A model generated the notes under the pieces. The model was not told where the DNA came from. It worked only from the letters and a program-made list of their open reading frames with translations, and made no database searches. This document shows positions 35,071-47,462 of a stretch of 64,000 nt of DNA, piece by piece. Within the stretch, counting starts at the first letter, position 1. Every line of letters starts with the position of its first letter. Source of the DNA: Blastomussa wellsi (lineage: Eukaryota > Cnidaria > Anthozoa > Scleractinia > Plerogyridae); NCBI GenBank assembly GCA_947652115.1, contig OX393574.1, forward strand, positions 11,105,975 to 11,169,974. The letters run 5' to 3'. The translations under genes and the position numbers were made by a program.

Positions 35071-35909
35071 TACCAAAGTGCAATGTTGACGTTGCTATAT
35101 ATTCTTTCAGTGCCACAAATGGTATCATAACATAGCTAGCAGAGCCGCGCAATCAAATTCAGTATTCGTAAGCGTGCTCAAAATCCCGATAGTGCACGCT
35201 GATAGCGTTAGCAATTCGACATCACAGCTCCGCACCTGCAGCCAAGTCCTTTCGAGAAGCTTGACATCCGACAGATCCGAATCTCTTGCTGTCACCGCCA
35301 TAAACATCCAGAAAGAAGTGCAGGAAAACAGCGTCGTTGTGTCCACTAGCTGCAACTGAGAAAACAATAAGCGGCTTCGGATCTTTCTTCAACAACTGCA
35401 CCGTTCAAAATGTCCACGTCACTCTTGGATCAAATTTTAGCCACACTTGTTGACATTTATTGTCATACTGTTTTCAGTGTTTAAACAAACCGTTTTACAA
35501 TGGCCTATTTTCGGTAATCGATACACTTTTTGAAGAATTTTGACTTATTTTGACTCTTTGTTCAAATTTTGTGCGAACTGTACGCTTTCTCGCAGAAACT
35601 GAAAATGTGGCGTGCTGTAAATTAACCAATAAAAGCACACGTTTTCTTCTCTGTAGTTAAGAGAATTGTGTATTTAATCAGGAAATAATTGTTAAATAAA
35701 AGTGCCATTCTTGAGCGTTTTTGTTTTAAATAAAGAATTTTCTATTTAAACTGCAGTAAAATAAAACTCGAGCTTTCAATAGAAAATTTGAAATAAAACC
35801 AGTTCCAATTTTGCTTAATACTTCGCTTACCGCGAACAATCACTTCTGATTTTTGTTGTCAGTTTTCCGCGTGGGATTTAATGCAAAATTCCACTGGCTA
35901 TGTTATAAA

Positions 35910-36097
35910 ACAATTGGTAAACGCTTTTAGCTGTGCACTGTCGAGTTATGGAGCACTTGGGAAGTTTGGAGAGCACTCAAGAAGCTAGGGTTGCCCTCGG
36001 CTGTCGCCTCGGGCAACTCTTACGCTTCTTTCGTGCTCTCCAAACTTCCCGCGTGCTCCATAACTCGATAGTGCACGCTAAAGCATGAACCAATTGT
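35910..36097. repeat. Foldback MITE family F, spacer 2
   Basis: Same element as 24406-24593, with small changes at the left end (GGTAAACGC for GGTTCATGC). Confidence 0.8.
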
Positions 36098-36560
36098 AAA
36101 ATAATACATTCAAAGAGGAAAGAGACTGGAACCAATTGCAAAAGTGTTGCCATAGAAACATCATAATAGGCACCTTGTGGTGTATTTGATAGCATTCAAT
36201 ATCAACTGCATTGTATTTAATTTGCAGAGATATTATTTATTTTGTGGTTTGAACCCATACTGAAACCAATTGTGACGTCATCAGTTATCTAATTTGAGTA
36301 ATAAAAAATGTGAATATCTCTGGAATGAAAGAAGATATCAGCAGAAGGAAAACAAAATTCTTCGTTTTTTTAGAAGGGATTTCGAATACAAGCAGGCAGT
36401 TTAAGACGGTGCCTACGCCTTGTTGTTGCAGCTAGAGAGCGGCAAAGATCGTTAACCTAATTCTTCTTTCAATAAACCGCTACATAAACAGTAAAACTTT
36501 TGAAAGAAAGAACAAAGAAGAGCTTGGGGGCAAAAATTTTGAAATCTATTTAGTAGGCAG

Positions 36561-36570
36561 TTATATATAG
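36561..36570 (+). promoter_or_regulatory. TATA box, sulfotransferase copy 3
   Basis: TTATATATAG in the same conserved block, 70 bp before the ATG at 36640. Confidence 0.5.
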
Positions 36571-37224
36571 AATTCACGGCTGCATTAGGCCTCTTGGAGT
36601 CACTGGAGCAAAAGGGTCAGTACGGTTTTGTTCAAAGTCATGAAGCTCTCCCTAAATATAAAGTCAATTGTACCATATTTTTTGGCCTTTTGCTTGCTCC
36701 TTTTCCTTCTCATCTCATACAGTTGGAACCCGAAGCTAGTGCCAACACCGTAAGAAAACGCAGGTTAGAGTCAAGTTATATTTATATTTGTTGTTCACTT
36801 CAGGGCGTTGATGCCCTGATGTGAAAGTTTCTGGCGCCTGCTACCTCGACGTTTCGAGATCGCCACAAGTTTAGGTCGGTCATACTAGGAAATATGGAAA
36901 GTAGCAGCCCTACAAAAAGAAGTGGGAGGCAGCCAGTTTAACCATCCATAGCTAGTTATGCAGTCTTGTTCGTTCGAGTGTGAAGGTTTTACTCAACGCA
37001 TGCAACATTCGAGCCAATTTTCTTTTGCAACATCCTGCACCGAATCTGTTGCGTGCATTTCGAACAGCTCTTTCACAACATGATCCACCATACGGGTTGG
37101 GTACTTTTGGCCTGAGTTGGAAGTGCATACAGTCACGTATAAAAAATTATGGATCGGACGTAGGGAATATGAAATGACGAACTGTGATTGTAGATTAAAT
37201 TGAGAATGATCAATTAATTCGAGT

Positions 37225-37814
37225 AAAGAAGCCTGAAAAAAGTCAGGACTTCAACGGGCTTTTTGTGAGAAGTCAGGCTTCTACTTCTATACTATACAGT
37301 TTAGGATTTAGATAACATGTAGGTGAGTTTCTTTGATCTACTTAATTAAACCGGCTTGGACAGTAACATCGCCTGAGTTCGGTTTTCACGGAAAATTCGT
37401 GTTTCCCCACCATAACATGGTGTCAGAAGTCAAGATTTAGCCAAGCCAACTTCATTTACCTTCACTTCGTCACTGCAGAACTTATTACAGTTTCCGTCGA
37501 GAATGCTAACAGAAAGTGAAGCGCCGCACATCAGCCTCTCTTGTCAAATAAACCTCTGTAGCAGTTCGATTTGGCCAGGACGTTGGCTAGCGAGATTCGG
37601 GCGTTACGTAGTGTTTATGGTCTTGATAGGAAAAGAAGAGCTGCAAATGGACACCTTTCTATACGCCACGGGTGGCGAGGCCGAAGATATCATGGCGAGT
37701 TTTATGTTCTCCGATGCATCCTATACAAAGAATTACGACATGGTTGAAGGAAAATATGACAGCCATTTCGTCGCAAAGAAGAACGAGCACGCTAAATTTA
37801 ATAAACGCGTTTAG
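37225..37814 (+). mobile_element. LTR/gag remnant, copy 3
   Basis: Same as in copies 1 and 2; the 103-codon gag-like frame is 37503-37814, PBS-like TGGTGTCAGAAGTC near 37418. Confidence 0.6.
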
Positions 37815-38725
37815 GTAGTTAATATGAACAAGTGGAAACTTTTTATGAAGAAGAATCAAAGAGCTCTGTGAGCTACGACTGAATTTTTTGAAACATTCTC
37901 GGCATACAGACGTATAACGATCTATAACCAGTAAAACAAATCATTTGGTGAGAAAATCAAGCCACTTGCAGATCAACAAACCTCTGTTTCCTTCTGATTC
38001 CACCTAACTAGAAGGCTATTTTCTTTTCTTGTTTCGTTTTTCTTACAGCCTTATGTATCAAAACGGATTTAATTGTCAAGAGTTTGTAAGACACTTGAAT
38101 GAACAGAACTTTCTAGAAGAGTGACTGATTTTAGATTGCATTGCACAAAAAACCGATCAGAGTCAAGTGCTGTTGTTTTTAGCCTGTGAACAACCTATCC
38201 AGTGGGGAAAATTTGGTTAAGATTTCGGCGAGCGAAGGAAGCCGAATTTGCGAGCGTGATCTGAGTTAGAACTTCCCGGGCGTTTTCCTTCTCCCAAGCT
38301 TGATAACGCGCCCACATCTCGATCTTAAACAGCAGGTGTAACATCCTCTCGTTGATGCAAACTCATTAGCTGTCATTCATTTTGACTTTTAAGTTCTTTT
38401 TAGACTAGTTTGCTATCTGTTTAGTGAAATACATATTTTGTGTCAATCGGGATGACAAATGGAAAGCATACTAATATAAGACGAAAGAGACAAATTATAT
38501 TATATTTGATGACTGTTATATTATATTTGATGACTTCTACAACAGCGTTTGACTTACATAGTTTTGATCTTTAAGTATTTCGCGGAATGTGTCTACCTTG
38601 CCAATACATCAGATAATTCCATTTTACTTTCGCGAGATTCTATTGTCAAATTGATTTTTGTTTGCCATCAGGTAATTGCAGCATTTGGCTGTAACAACTG
38701 AGTTTTCATTCTGCGAAACTAAGGC

Positions 38726-38924
38726 TGCGTTTCTTTAAAAAAAAAAACCAAGAATGGATTCTTAAATCCGAAAACGGATTTTGCGTTCTTTATTAAACAG
38801 ATTAATCCAAGATCACTCAGATCATGGTGCATCAAAGGAACCGAAGAATCGTTGCCCAGAGTGGATTCTTCGGTTCCTTTGATGCACCATGATCCGAGTG
38901 ATTTTGGATTTTTTTAAAGAAACG
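38726..38924. repeat. Hairpin MITE in intron 1 (copy 3)
   Basis: Counterpart of 10343-10542 with the same stem of about 48 bp. Confidence 0.8.
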
Positions 38925-39218
38925 CGTCCAAAATATTGAAGTACCATCACGTTGGCCCGAGGTTGTCGAGGTTGTAACATTCCTGAAAGATGAGATCATA
39001 GGCGCCTTTAGAGTTTCGCAGTCTCCGACAATCAGTTCCAAATTAACGTATATACATGTTTAGAACTTTTAAACCTTGGTGCTGCGTATTTTTAAGCAAG
39101 AATTCAGTTAAATTTAAAGAGCGCGGCTATACGTTCCATGAATATCTTGTTCCAATTGCTTTACTTGGAAATTCACTGCGATGATCATTTCTCACTTTCA
39201 ATTATGGATCTGTACGTA

Positions 39219-39352
39219 CGCTATATTATATAAAATTCAGCTATGTAGCGAGGCCTAGAAGACACAAACAAAGCAAATAAAAACGCATGTTTATTAATTT
39301 CTTTTGTTTGTGTCCTCTAGGCCTCGCTATCAAGCTGAATTTTAACATAGCG
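39219..39352. repeat. Near-perfect foldback in intron 1 (copy 3)
   Basis: Counterpart of 10866-10995; one end has an extra TATA. Confidence 0.75.
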
Positions 39353-39384
39353 AAATTAAAGTGGCCTATTGTAGCCTTGATTTA

Positions 39385-39800
39385 TAGTTATACCCGGGGG
39401 TACTCCCATGCACGGGCTATATAGGTATGTGCCGCGGGATAGGGTATGGTTCTTTGAGGTTTTCGATCATTAAATAGGGTATCATTTTTTCCCTTTTGGC
39501 ATTGTTCCTGGAGTTATCCTTGGATAGGGTATCGAAATTTTATCGTCTAAAATTGTTGTGCGCAAACGGCAGGTAAAACAAGAAAGAAACGGTCTATTTA
39601 AACTAAACATGTACGATCCGTAAAGATTATTAACGTTACAGGAACAAAATAAGATTGACCCGTTCATACCTTTCTTAGGTTTTGTTTTTCCTTGAATAGA
39701 GTGTCATTTTTCAAGTTTGGGCCTTAAATAGGGTGTCAAATTCCGTTATCCTTAACTAGGGTCAGCAACCTTCGCGGCACACACCTATCCGAAAATTAAG
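39385..39800. repeat. TAGGGTAT-rich element (copy 3)
   Basis: Counterpart of 11029-11445. Confidence 0.6.
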
Positions 39801-40102
39801 GTAGCGCGTGGTTTCAAACTCATTATCACACATTTATACCATATCATACCAAAACAAAGGATAAATAAATTTTAAAGAAGGATTAAATTGGACCACAACA
39901 AACACATACTGTCGCTCTCTTCTAGTGCTTATGGTCTATATGTAGATAATTTTGTTCTCCACTCGACATGATCAATTTTAAAAAGATATCGTTCGTTCGT
40001 TGGAGATCTGTTGCTTGATTACTAATAGCTAAAGCCGAATACACTCTTTTCTAAAATTATTTGTCAGCTTGGAATAATGAATACTGTGCTTTATCATTTT
40101 AG

Positions 40103-40131
40103 AGCGAAGATCTTCAACCGAAGGAGCTCAG
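40103..40131 (+). CDS. 29-bp microexon, copy 3
   Basis: Identical to the microexons of copies 1 and 2, with the same flanking splice sites; lies downstream of the exon 1 stop codon. Confidence 0.8.
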
Positions 40132-40729
40132 GTAAATTCTGGATGGTTCAAAATGCATGGACATAACGACATAGAAGCTAAGAATCATGCATTATGTTCA
40201 TAACATTATGATACTACGGTGTCATTATTTTGCAAGGGTGTTGGCAAAACGCAGACTTTCGGCCGGGGTCGGGGTATACTTTTTATTTATTTTCAATATT
40301 TTGTTAACCTTCGATTTTTTCTACAAATCATGCTTGACTTTCCCAATATAACCAGAATTGCGGCAATCCTTTAAAATGAGAAACATAAAGCCAAATATAA
40401 AAAGGGGCAACACAAAAGCAACGCGGTAAAGCTGATACTACGTATAAAGTCGACTTTTCGAGACGCCAACAAGACAAGAACCGATAAAGCAGGGTTGCAA
40501 CCGCAGACAGTTGTTTCTTCCTTTTGCGGGCGCGACAGCACAGTGTAGCAAATTTATATCACCCCAGCGCGAGAGTAGCTTGCGAACACAGACGGATTTC
40601 CGGCTTTCTGTGTTCGCAAGCGAGCGCGAGAGCCAACGGATATCATCATGAGAAAATGACCCATATTAACTTTGTCCAAACACATTTAAACCAGTAGAAG
40701 AACAAGCTTACGAAAGCCGCACTACACTA

Positions 40730-42634
40730 CTCTTTGATGTTGTGCTACTCTTAAATATTGTGCTACTCTTAAATGTTGTGCTACTCTTTAATGTTGTGCT
40801 ACTCTTTAATGTTGTGCTGCTCTTTGATGTTGTGCTACTCTTAAATATTGTGCTACTCTTAAATGTTGTGCTACTCTTTGATGTTGTGCTACTCTTTAAT
40901 GTTGTGCTACTCTTTAATGTTGCGCTACTCTTTAATGTTGTGCTACTCTTTGATGTTGTGCTACTCTTTAATGTTGTGCTGCTCTTTGATGTTGTGCTAC
41001 TCTTTGATGTTGTGCTGCTCTTTAATGTTGTGCTGCTCTTTAATGTTGTGCTACTCTTTAATGTTGTGCTGCTCTTTAATGTTGTGCTACTCTTTGATGT
41101 TGTGCTACTCTTTAATGTTGTGCTGCTCTTTAATGTTGTGCTACTCTTTAATGTTGTGCTACTCTTTAATGTTGTGCTACTCTTTAATGTTGTGCTGCTC
41201 TTTAATGTTGTGCTACTCTTTAATGTTGTGCTACTCTTTAATGTTGTGCTACTCTTTGATGTTGTGCTACTCTTTAATGTTGTGCTACTCTTAAATGTTG
41301 TGCCGCTCTTTAATGTTGTGCTAGTCTTAAATGTTGTGCTACTCTTTAATGTTGTGCTACTCTTAAATGTTGTGCTGCTCTTTAATGTTGTGCTACTCTT
41401 TAATGTTGTGCTACTCTTAAATGTTGTGCCGCTCTTTAATGTTGTGCTAGTCTTAAATGTTGTGCTACTCTTTAATGTTGTGCTACTCTTAAATGTTGTG
41501 CTGCTCTTTAATGTTGTGCTACTCTTAAATGTTTTGCTGCTCTTTAATGTTGTGCTACTCTTAAATGTTGTGCTGCTCTTTAATGTTGTGCTACTCTTAA
41601 ATGTTGTGCTGCTCTTTAATGTTGTGCTACTCTTTAATGTTGTGCTGCTCTTTAATGTTGTGCTACTCTTAAATGTTGTGCTGCTCTTTAATGTTGTGCT
41701 ACTCTTTAATGTTGTGCTACTCTTTAATGTTGTGCTACTCTTTAATGTTGTGCTGCTCTTTAATGTTGTGCTACTCTTTAATGTTTTGCTGCTCTTTAAT
41801 GTTGTGCTACTCTTAAATGTTGTGCTGCTCTTTAATGTTGTGCTACTCATAAATGTTGTGCTGCTCTTTAATGTTGTGCTACTCTTTAATGTTGTGCTGC
41901 TCTTTAATGTTGTGCTACTCTTAAATGTTGTGCTGCTTTTTAATGTTGTGCTACTCTTTAATGTTGTGCTACTCTTTAATGTTGTGCTACTCTTTAATGT
42001 TGTGCTGCTCTTTAATGTTGTGCTACTCTTTAATGTTGTGCTGCTCTTTAATGTTGTGCTACTCTTTAATGTTGTGCTACTCTTTAATGTTGTGCTACTC
42101 TTTAATGTTGTGCTGCTCTTAAATGTTGTGCTGCTCTTTAATGTTGTGCTACTCTTAAATGTTGTGCTGCTCTTTAATGTTGTGCTACTCTTTAATGTTG
42201 TGCTGCCCTTTAATGTTGTGCTACTCTTTAATGTTGTGCTGCTCTTTAATGTTGTGCTACTCTTTAATGTTGTGCTGCTCTTTAATGTTGTGCTACTCTT
42301 AAATGTTGTGCTACTCTTAAATGTTGTGCTGCTCTTTAATGTTGTGCTACTCTTTAATGTTGTGCTGCTCTTTGATGTTGTGCTACTCTTTAATGTTGTG
42401 CTACTCTTTAATGTTGTGCTACTCTTTAATGTTGTGCTACTCTTTAATGTTGTGCTACTCTTTAATGTTGTGCTACTCTTTAATGTTGTGCTGCTCTTTG
42501 ATGTTGTGCTACTCTTTAATGTTGTGCTACTCTTTAATGTTGTGCTGCTCTTTAATGTTGTGCTACTCTTTAATGTTGTGCTACTCTTTAATGTTGTGCT
42601 ACTCTTTAATGTTGTGCTACTCTTTAATGTTGTG
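40730..42634. repeat. 18-bp minisatellite array 3 (about 106 units)
   Basis: Same unit and variant set as array 2; the first eight units are the same in order. A 126-bp block (7 units) with the rare words GCCGCTC and CTAGTC is repeated at 41302 and 41428. The array ends abruptly in GTTGTG joined to CCCTCTATG inside the MITE. The - strand reads open for 380 codons as a Ser/Thr/Lys repeat; this follows from the 18-bp period. Confidence 0.97.
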
Positions 42635-43407
42635 CCCTCTATGTAACTTCAAAACAGTTAACGCTATGGTCATTAACACAGGCATGTTGGCATGGTGACG
42701 TAATATGACGTCATTTATCCAATTTTATTGGCTGAAAAGCTATTTAATCAATATTTCTTCACGATTCGATGTATAACCACATTCTTAGAAGCAACATGTA
42801 TAATTAGATTCTAGTGCATGACAATAGGTTAGTTGTCATTAGCAACAATAATGACGTCACTATGACGTCCTTAACATCGAAATAGCCGCCATCTTGGATC
42901 CGCCATTTTGAATTTCTTTAAAATCGTTTATTTCATTAAATGTCCTAAAAGTTGAAGTTATTGGACTGTAAAACATAAATGCTCTATAAGAGAATGTTTC
43001 AAAAATGAAAATACAACACATTATTTGAAATACAAAGCAAAATAGTCTTCATTGTAAATCGTGTCCGCCATCTTGGATATCAGCAGTTTCAAATAAATAT
43101 TCAACTGAAACTGGTATTATATAAGCTAAATTATATCTAATTTGATAAATTGTTGCTCAACTAAGGCTAAAAATACCATAAAAAATAGAAATGATATTGA
43201 TTAAAACCGAAAAATGCGAATTTTGAAAAACATGGTTGCCATGGAAACGTCAAAGTTGGTGATCACGTGATACAAGTGTCAAAATATTCTCAGAATAATT
43301 TTAGGAAAATTCACCAAGTTTGGTGGTGATAGCTTTAATTGCCATGAAGTCATACATCTTCAAAGTTGGCGCGGGACTCAAAAGCCATCCCCCCGGTCTG
43401 AATATTA
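42635..43407. mobile_element. piggyBac-like MITE, copy 3, left end deleted
   Basis: It starts at CCCTCTATGTAACTTC, so the TTAA and left inverted repeat (about 45 bp) are gone. The right end GGTCTGAATATTATAC matches copy 2. Confidence 0.75.
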
Positions 43408-43584
43408 TACTTCTCAATCTTTTTTAAGTTCTGCATGTTGTATTGTGAAAGTCCAACACGATCAATCCAAAGATAAAAACGAAATAAAAGAGCAAATGAA
43501 CAAAAATATACAAAAGAAAATAGAAAAATATAAATACCTCGACGCCGACCCCGAGTCGACGTTTTATCGACACGCAATTATGAC

Positions 43585-43735
43585 TAAAAGGGATGACCGA
43601 GAGGGACGTTTATAACCATGAACAGATTGAGTTGTCTTACACGAGGTGTGGTATCGTTGGAGCCTCAGCCATTTCAGTGGCTACCGAGGCGATCTGTTCA
43701 TGGTTATAAACATCCCTCTGGACCATCCCTTTTAA
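43585..43735. repeat. Foldback hairpin, orientation B (copy 3)
   Basis: Same as 31194-31343. Confidence 0.8.
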
Positions 43736-45260
43736 AATGTACAAGATAAACATTAAAAAAAACAACGAAGAAATGTAAAATAGCACTCCGACCCCGAACC
43801 CGTCCCCAGCCCCGAGTCGGCGTTTTAGCGATGCCCATAAAAAAGTCCTTTGAATCTTGAACGTTACAACCGTGTCTCACATTGCAAAGAAAAATCAAAT
43901 GTGGTTCAGTTGGACGAAATTAATACGGGTAATACGTTGGCTTTCACGCTGACGTGCACTGTCCATATATGGTTGCAACCCTTCTTTATAGTATCTTATC
44001 GTGCTGTCTCCTAAAGTCTACTTTTTGATGTAGTATCATACAGTCTGCTATATTGCCACTTTTTGTTTCCGTTTATTTTAATTTATCTTTGTCGTCAATG
44101 ATGCCTTTTTAGAGTTTTTTCATGTTTACACGAATTTCGCAATTTTGGTTGTATTGGACCCCCTTCCCTAACCGAATTTTTTGCTTTTACTACTTGTTTG
44201 ACGCTGAAATTCTCGCATCGACAGGATTGCTTATTATCACTCAACTGAGTAAAAGCCTTTTACTCAGTTAGGATCCCCCACCCTCCTGTCAAAATCCCTG
44301 GATCCACCCCTGAAATAAAAAGGAAAGACGAACATCGTCTGTTCTTGTGTTGATGCCATTATGTCGCCGTATGCTCGTACTTATGTCGTTATGCTTTGCC
44401 TACACGAAAGCCTTCCTTAAATAACGAATTTTCTTCTAATACAGGATAAACCCAAATCTTCGGGAATCAGCCCAGAAGAAAGGCAAATAGCCAGAAAACA
44501 GCACCTTAAAGATTACTGTCGTAAACACAGCTACAACAACAACCTAACAAGAAAAGACGTATTCAGGATTGCTGTTGATGACGAACTAAAACTCATTTAT
44601 GGCTTAATTCCAAAGGTGGGAAGTTCAACCTGGAAATCGGTGTTAGGACGTGCTCGAGGAATTCAGCCCCCAATCAAACGCTGGGTTATATGGAAACACT
44701 TAAACTATTGTAAAAATGTGGAACAATCGAAACGATTTCAAACTTATTTTAAATTTGTCTTCGTTCGCGAGCCGTTGGAGCGCGTGCTTTCGGCCTTCAA
44801 AAACTGGTTTATAAGAGTTCCTAACTACTCCAAAGACATCCGTAAAGATATCGTACAAGCTCTCCGACCTCAAGATTTCGAACCTGAGGGGAAAAATTCC
44901 ATTAGCTTCTCAGAATTCATCCGGTACTTTTCCAACAATATTTCACGTAATTATCATTGGCGACAGTACGAAAAGATATGTCATCCATGCGTCATTAACT
45001 ACGATTTCATTGGTCATTATGAGACCTTGGAAGAAGACGCGCCTCTCTTGCTAAAAATGGCGGGAATTGACGACCGCGCGAAATTCCCGCCAATCAAGCA
45101 AAATACAACCAATAAAGCTGAAGTGTTGGAATACTTTTCACAGGTCCCCCCTGAGTATATCACTCGGTTTGGAGAGCTGTATCGCAATGACTATGAAATG
45201 TTCGGTTACGAGTATCTTGGTTCTGTAAAAACGCTTTTAAATCAAACTACGAAAAGCTAA

Positions 45261-46359
45261 CCTTTCCATTATTCAAGCAACGAGAGTATTACCAAAAAAA
45301 TCCAAAAAACAAATAACGATATTTATTAAGAGGAAGCCAAATTGGCCTACGGGCGATTTTTTTTTTCCAGGTTTGGGGGGGGGGGGGGGGTTGGGTTTGA
45401 ACCATTTGCCCAATAAATTTATCCAAGTTGCTTTGCACAAATTTTCTCTTGCTGCCCAGAAAATGTGTCTTAGTCGGGGAACTACTTTTTTTTTAATTGT
45501 AAAGTTTTAATAATGGCCAGGGGAGTTGCTAGCCTATAGTCCTGTAGTCTCGGGTCTACAAATCTTTTATAGAAAAAAATATTAACCTGAAGCGCTTCGA
45601 AGTTGAAATAGAGAGCAACTTGTAATGTATATAGCATTTTATTATTCAACAAATTGTTACATTTCCCATATATGGTCATAAAGCGATTGTTATCCGTCAT
45701 CTGCGCATGACAGATATCCTGCGACATACGTCAGTCTCGATGATTCATCAGAAGTGTTGCAAAGCTCCGCACAACTACAGCTTTTCCAGCTTAAAAATGC
45801 GATTCGTCCACAATTTGTTGAATAATCTTGTGGAATTTTGCCTGATTTTAGCCAATTCGGCCTACGGCCATGTCGCCTAAGTGTCTGGCGATATTCCACG
45901 CAGTTTTGTAGGAAAATAATTAAATAATCTTGCAGCAAAGAGATCAAGACTCACCTAGCAGAGATCTAGCAAGTGTAGCAAGTGCAAACTCTGTGACAAG
46001 CAAACGTATAAATAAAAGTACACTGAGTGAAAATGAAATCTTAGAATTTAGATACTTACGAGATACACATAACATATTCAACAGAAAGTGAAGGAGAGAT
46101 TTCTATCAGAAAATCTTTCTCAGCGGACCTCCTCGCTTCTCTCGAAGCCCCTTAAGGCGCGTCTACACGGGCGATTTTTGTCGCGCAACACAGCGCATTT
46201 TTTTTCGTTCCCAGACTCCTCTCCTCTTTTTTGGTACGAGATTGATGTCGTAACCATGGTAACTTAAAGAATAAACTCTAGGTTTAGAAAGTCGTAAAAG
46301 AAAAAGAAAACAAACGGCGGTTATAAACATTATCAATAGACAACGCATGGTAAAAACAT
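45261..46359. other. 3' flank and spacer after copy 3
   Basis: Counterpart of the copy 2 flank, near identical, including the G-run repeat at 45345-45420. No gene recognised. Confidence 0.5.
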
Positions 46360-46416
46360 TTATAAACTTGACGTTTCGTACGCTTCAACATACATCTTCA
46401 GAAGTGACGGTTATAA
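46360..46416 (-). ncRNA. Hammerhead-ribozyme-like motif, spacer 3
   Basis: Same core and stems as 22479-22535; the nearby base change (ACATTTATAAAC for ACTTTTATAAAC) lies outside the fold. Confidence 0.5.
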
Positions 46417-47039
46417 CAGTTACAAAACATTTAAAAATACAAAAATAAAGCGAGGTACTGGTGACTAGCTAGCTAAAAACAATGAGATTTATTTCTACCG
46501 TTAGAATCTACTATCAGTAGTACCAATTTTCTGGAAGATCTTAGAAAATGTGTAAGAGATCGCATTTACCTCCGAGTCGTTGTCATTTGTCTCAATTCTT
46601 TCACTGGTTTTAATGAAAGGGCAGTCGAAGCTCATTCGCTTGTTTATTACACCGCAGTATTTGTCTCGTGCGATTCCGTGCGAGTGGAAAGATTTCTATC
46701 CCTTCTCGAGGCATTCAGAAACACAAAAACACGTAGCTATAGGTAGTGCGAAACAAAACGAACCAAATCGACAACGAAGCAAGACTTTATGATCAAAACA
46801 AAACATCGAGGGCTGACTAGCCTCGCTTTCATGCGACTCGTCCCGGGCGACAACCCGAGTGGTCCGCCATATTTGCATTCGGTGTATGTACATGCTGAAT
46901 TCGTCATTTTAAGGTAGCAAATCCCTTAGCGCAAGCGAAAAAGTAGTTTTAAGGTAGCCTACTCGCGTTAAACATACCTCAAGACTCATTACCAAAAAAA
47001 TTTGATTTAAACTACTGGTTACAGTATACGGAGTCAAAA

Positions 47040-47462
47040 CACAATTCACAGGAAACCCGAACGCTGTATTAGCTTTTCTAATCATTAAATAAAAATACTG
47101 TTACTTACCTCCGCTCCAGTGTCATTTTGCAAGGGACTTTAATCGGAATGAAGATTGTTTAACTTGCGTGTCTGCCTCTTCGTAAATACAATGCGCCGGT
47201 TTCATTATCATAATTAACAATAACTAACCTCGGGGGAGAATCTCGGGTTTCAATTTAATAGTTAATGATGATAATAGGAAACTTGAGACGTAATCGGCGC
47301 ATTGTATTTACGAAGAGGCAGACACGCAAGATAAACCGTCTTCATTCCGATTAAAATCCCTTCCAAAACGACTCAAAAAGACACAGAAACGCAGTTATGT
47401 AACAGTATTTTTATTTAATGATTAGAAAAGCCCAATACAGTGTTCGGGTTCCCTGTGCACAA
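47040..47462. repeat. Long foldback element with complete ends
   Basis: The left end CACAATTCACAGGAAACCCG is mirrored at the right by CGGGTTCCCTGTGCACAATT. In spacers 1 and 2 the right end and about 190 bp after it are deleted, so this copy shows the older state. Confidence 0.8.

Larger units (their letters stand above)
36640..45260 (+). pseudogene. Carbohydrate sulfotransferase, copy 3, stop in exon 1
   Basis: Exons 36640-36763, 40103-40131 and 44445-45260 match copy 2. Codon 38 of exon 1 is TAA (36751-36753) where copies 1, 2 and 4 have AAA (Lys). The anchor is made, then translation stops before the catalytic domain. Exon 3 is fully open and its catalytic part is identical to copy 2, including PKVGSSTW and FVREPLERVLSAF. 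It is therefore a freshly dead copy, a site of gene conversion, or an allele or sequencing error. A product could still start at an internal site but would lack the membrane anchor. Confidence 0.8.

Noticed and set aside
40708..41850. 380-codon Ser/Thr/Lys-rich frame on the - strand of array 3
   Set aside because: Open only because the reverse complement of the unit lacks stops; not open at this length in arrays 1 and 2.
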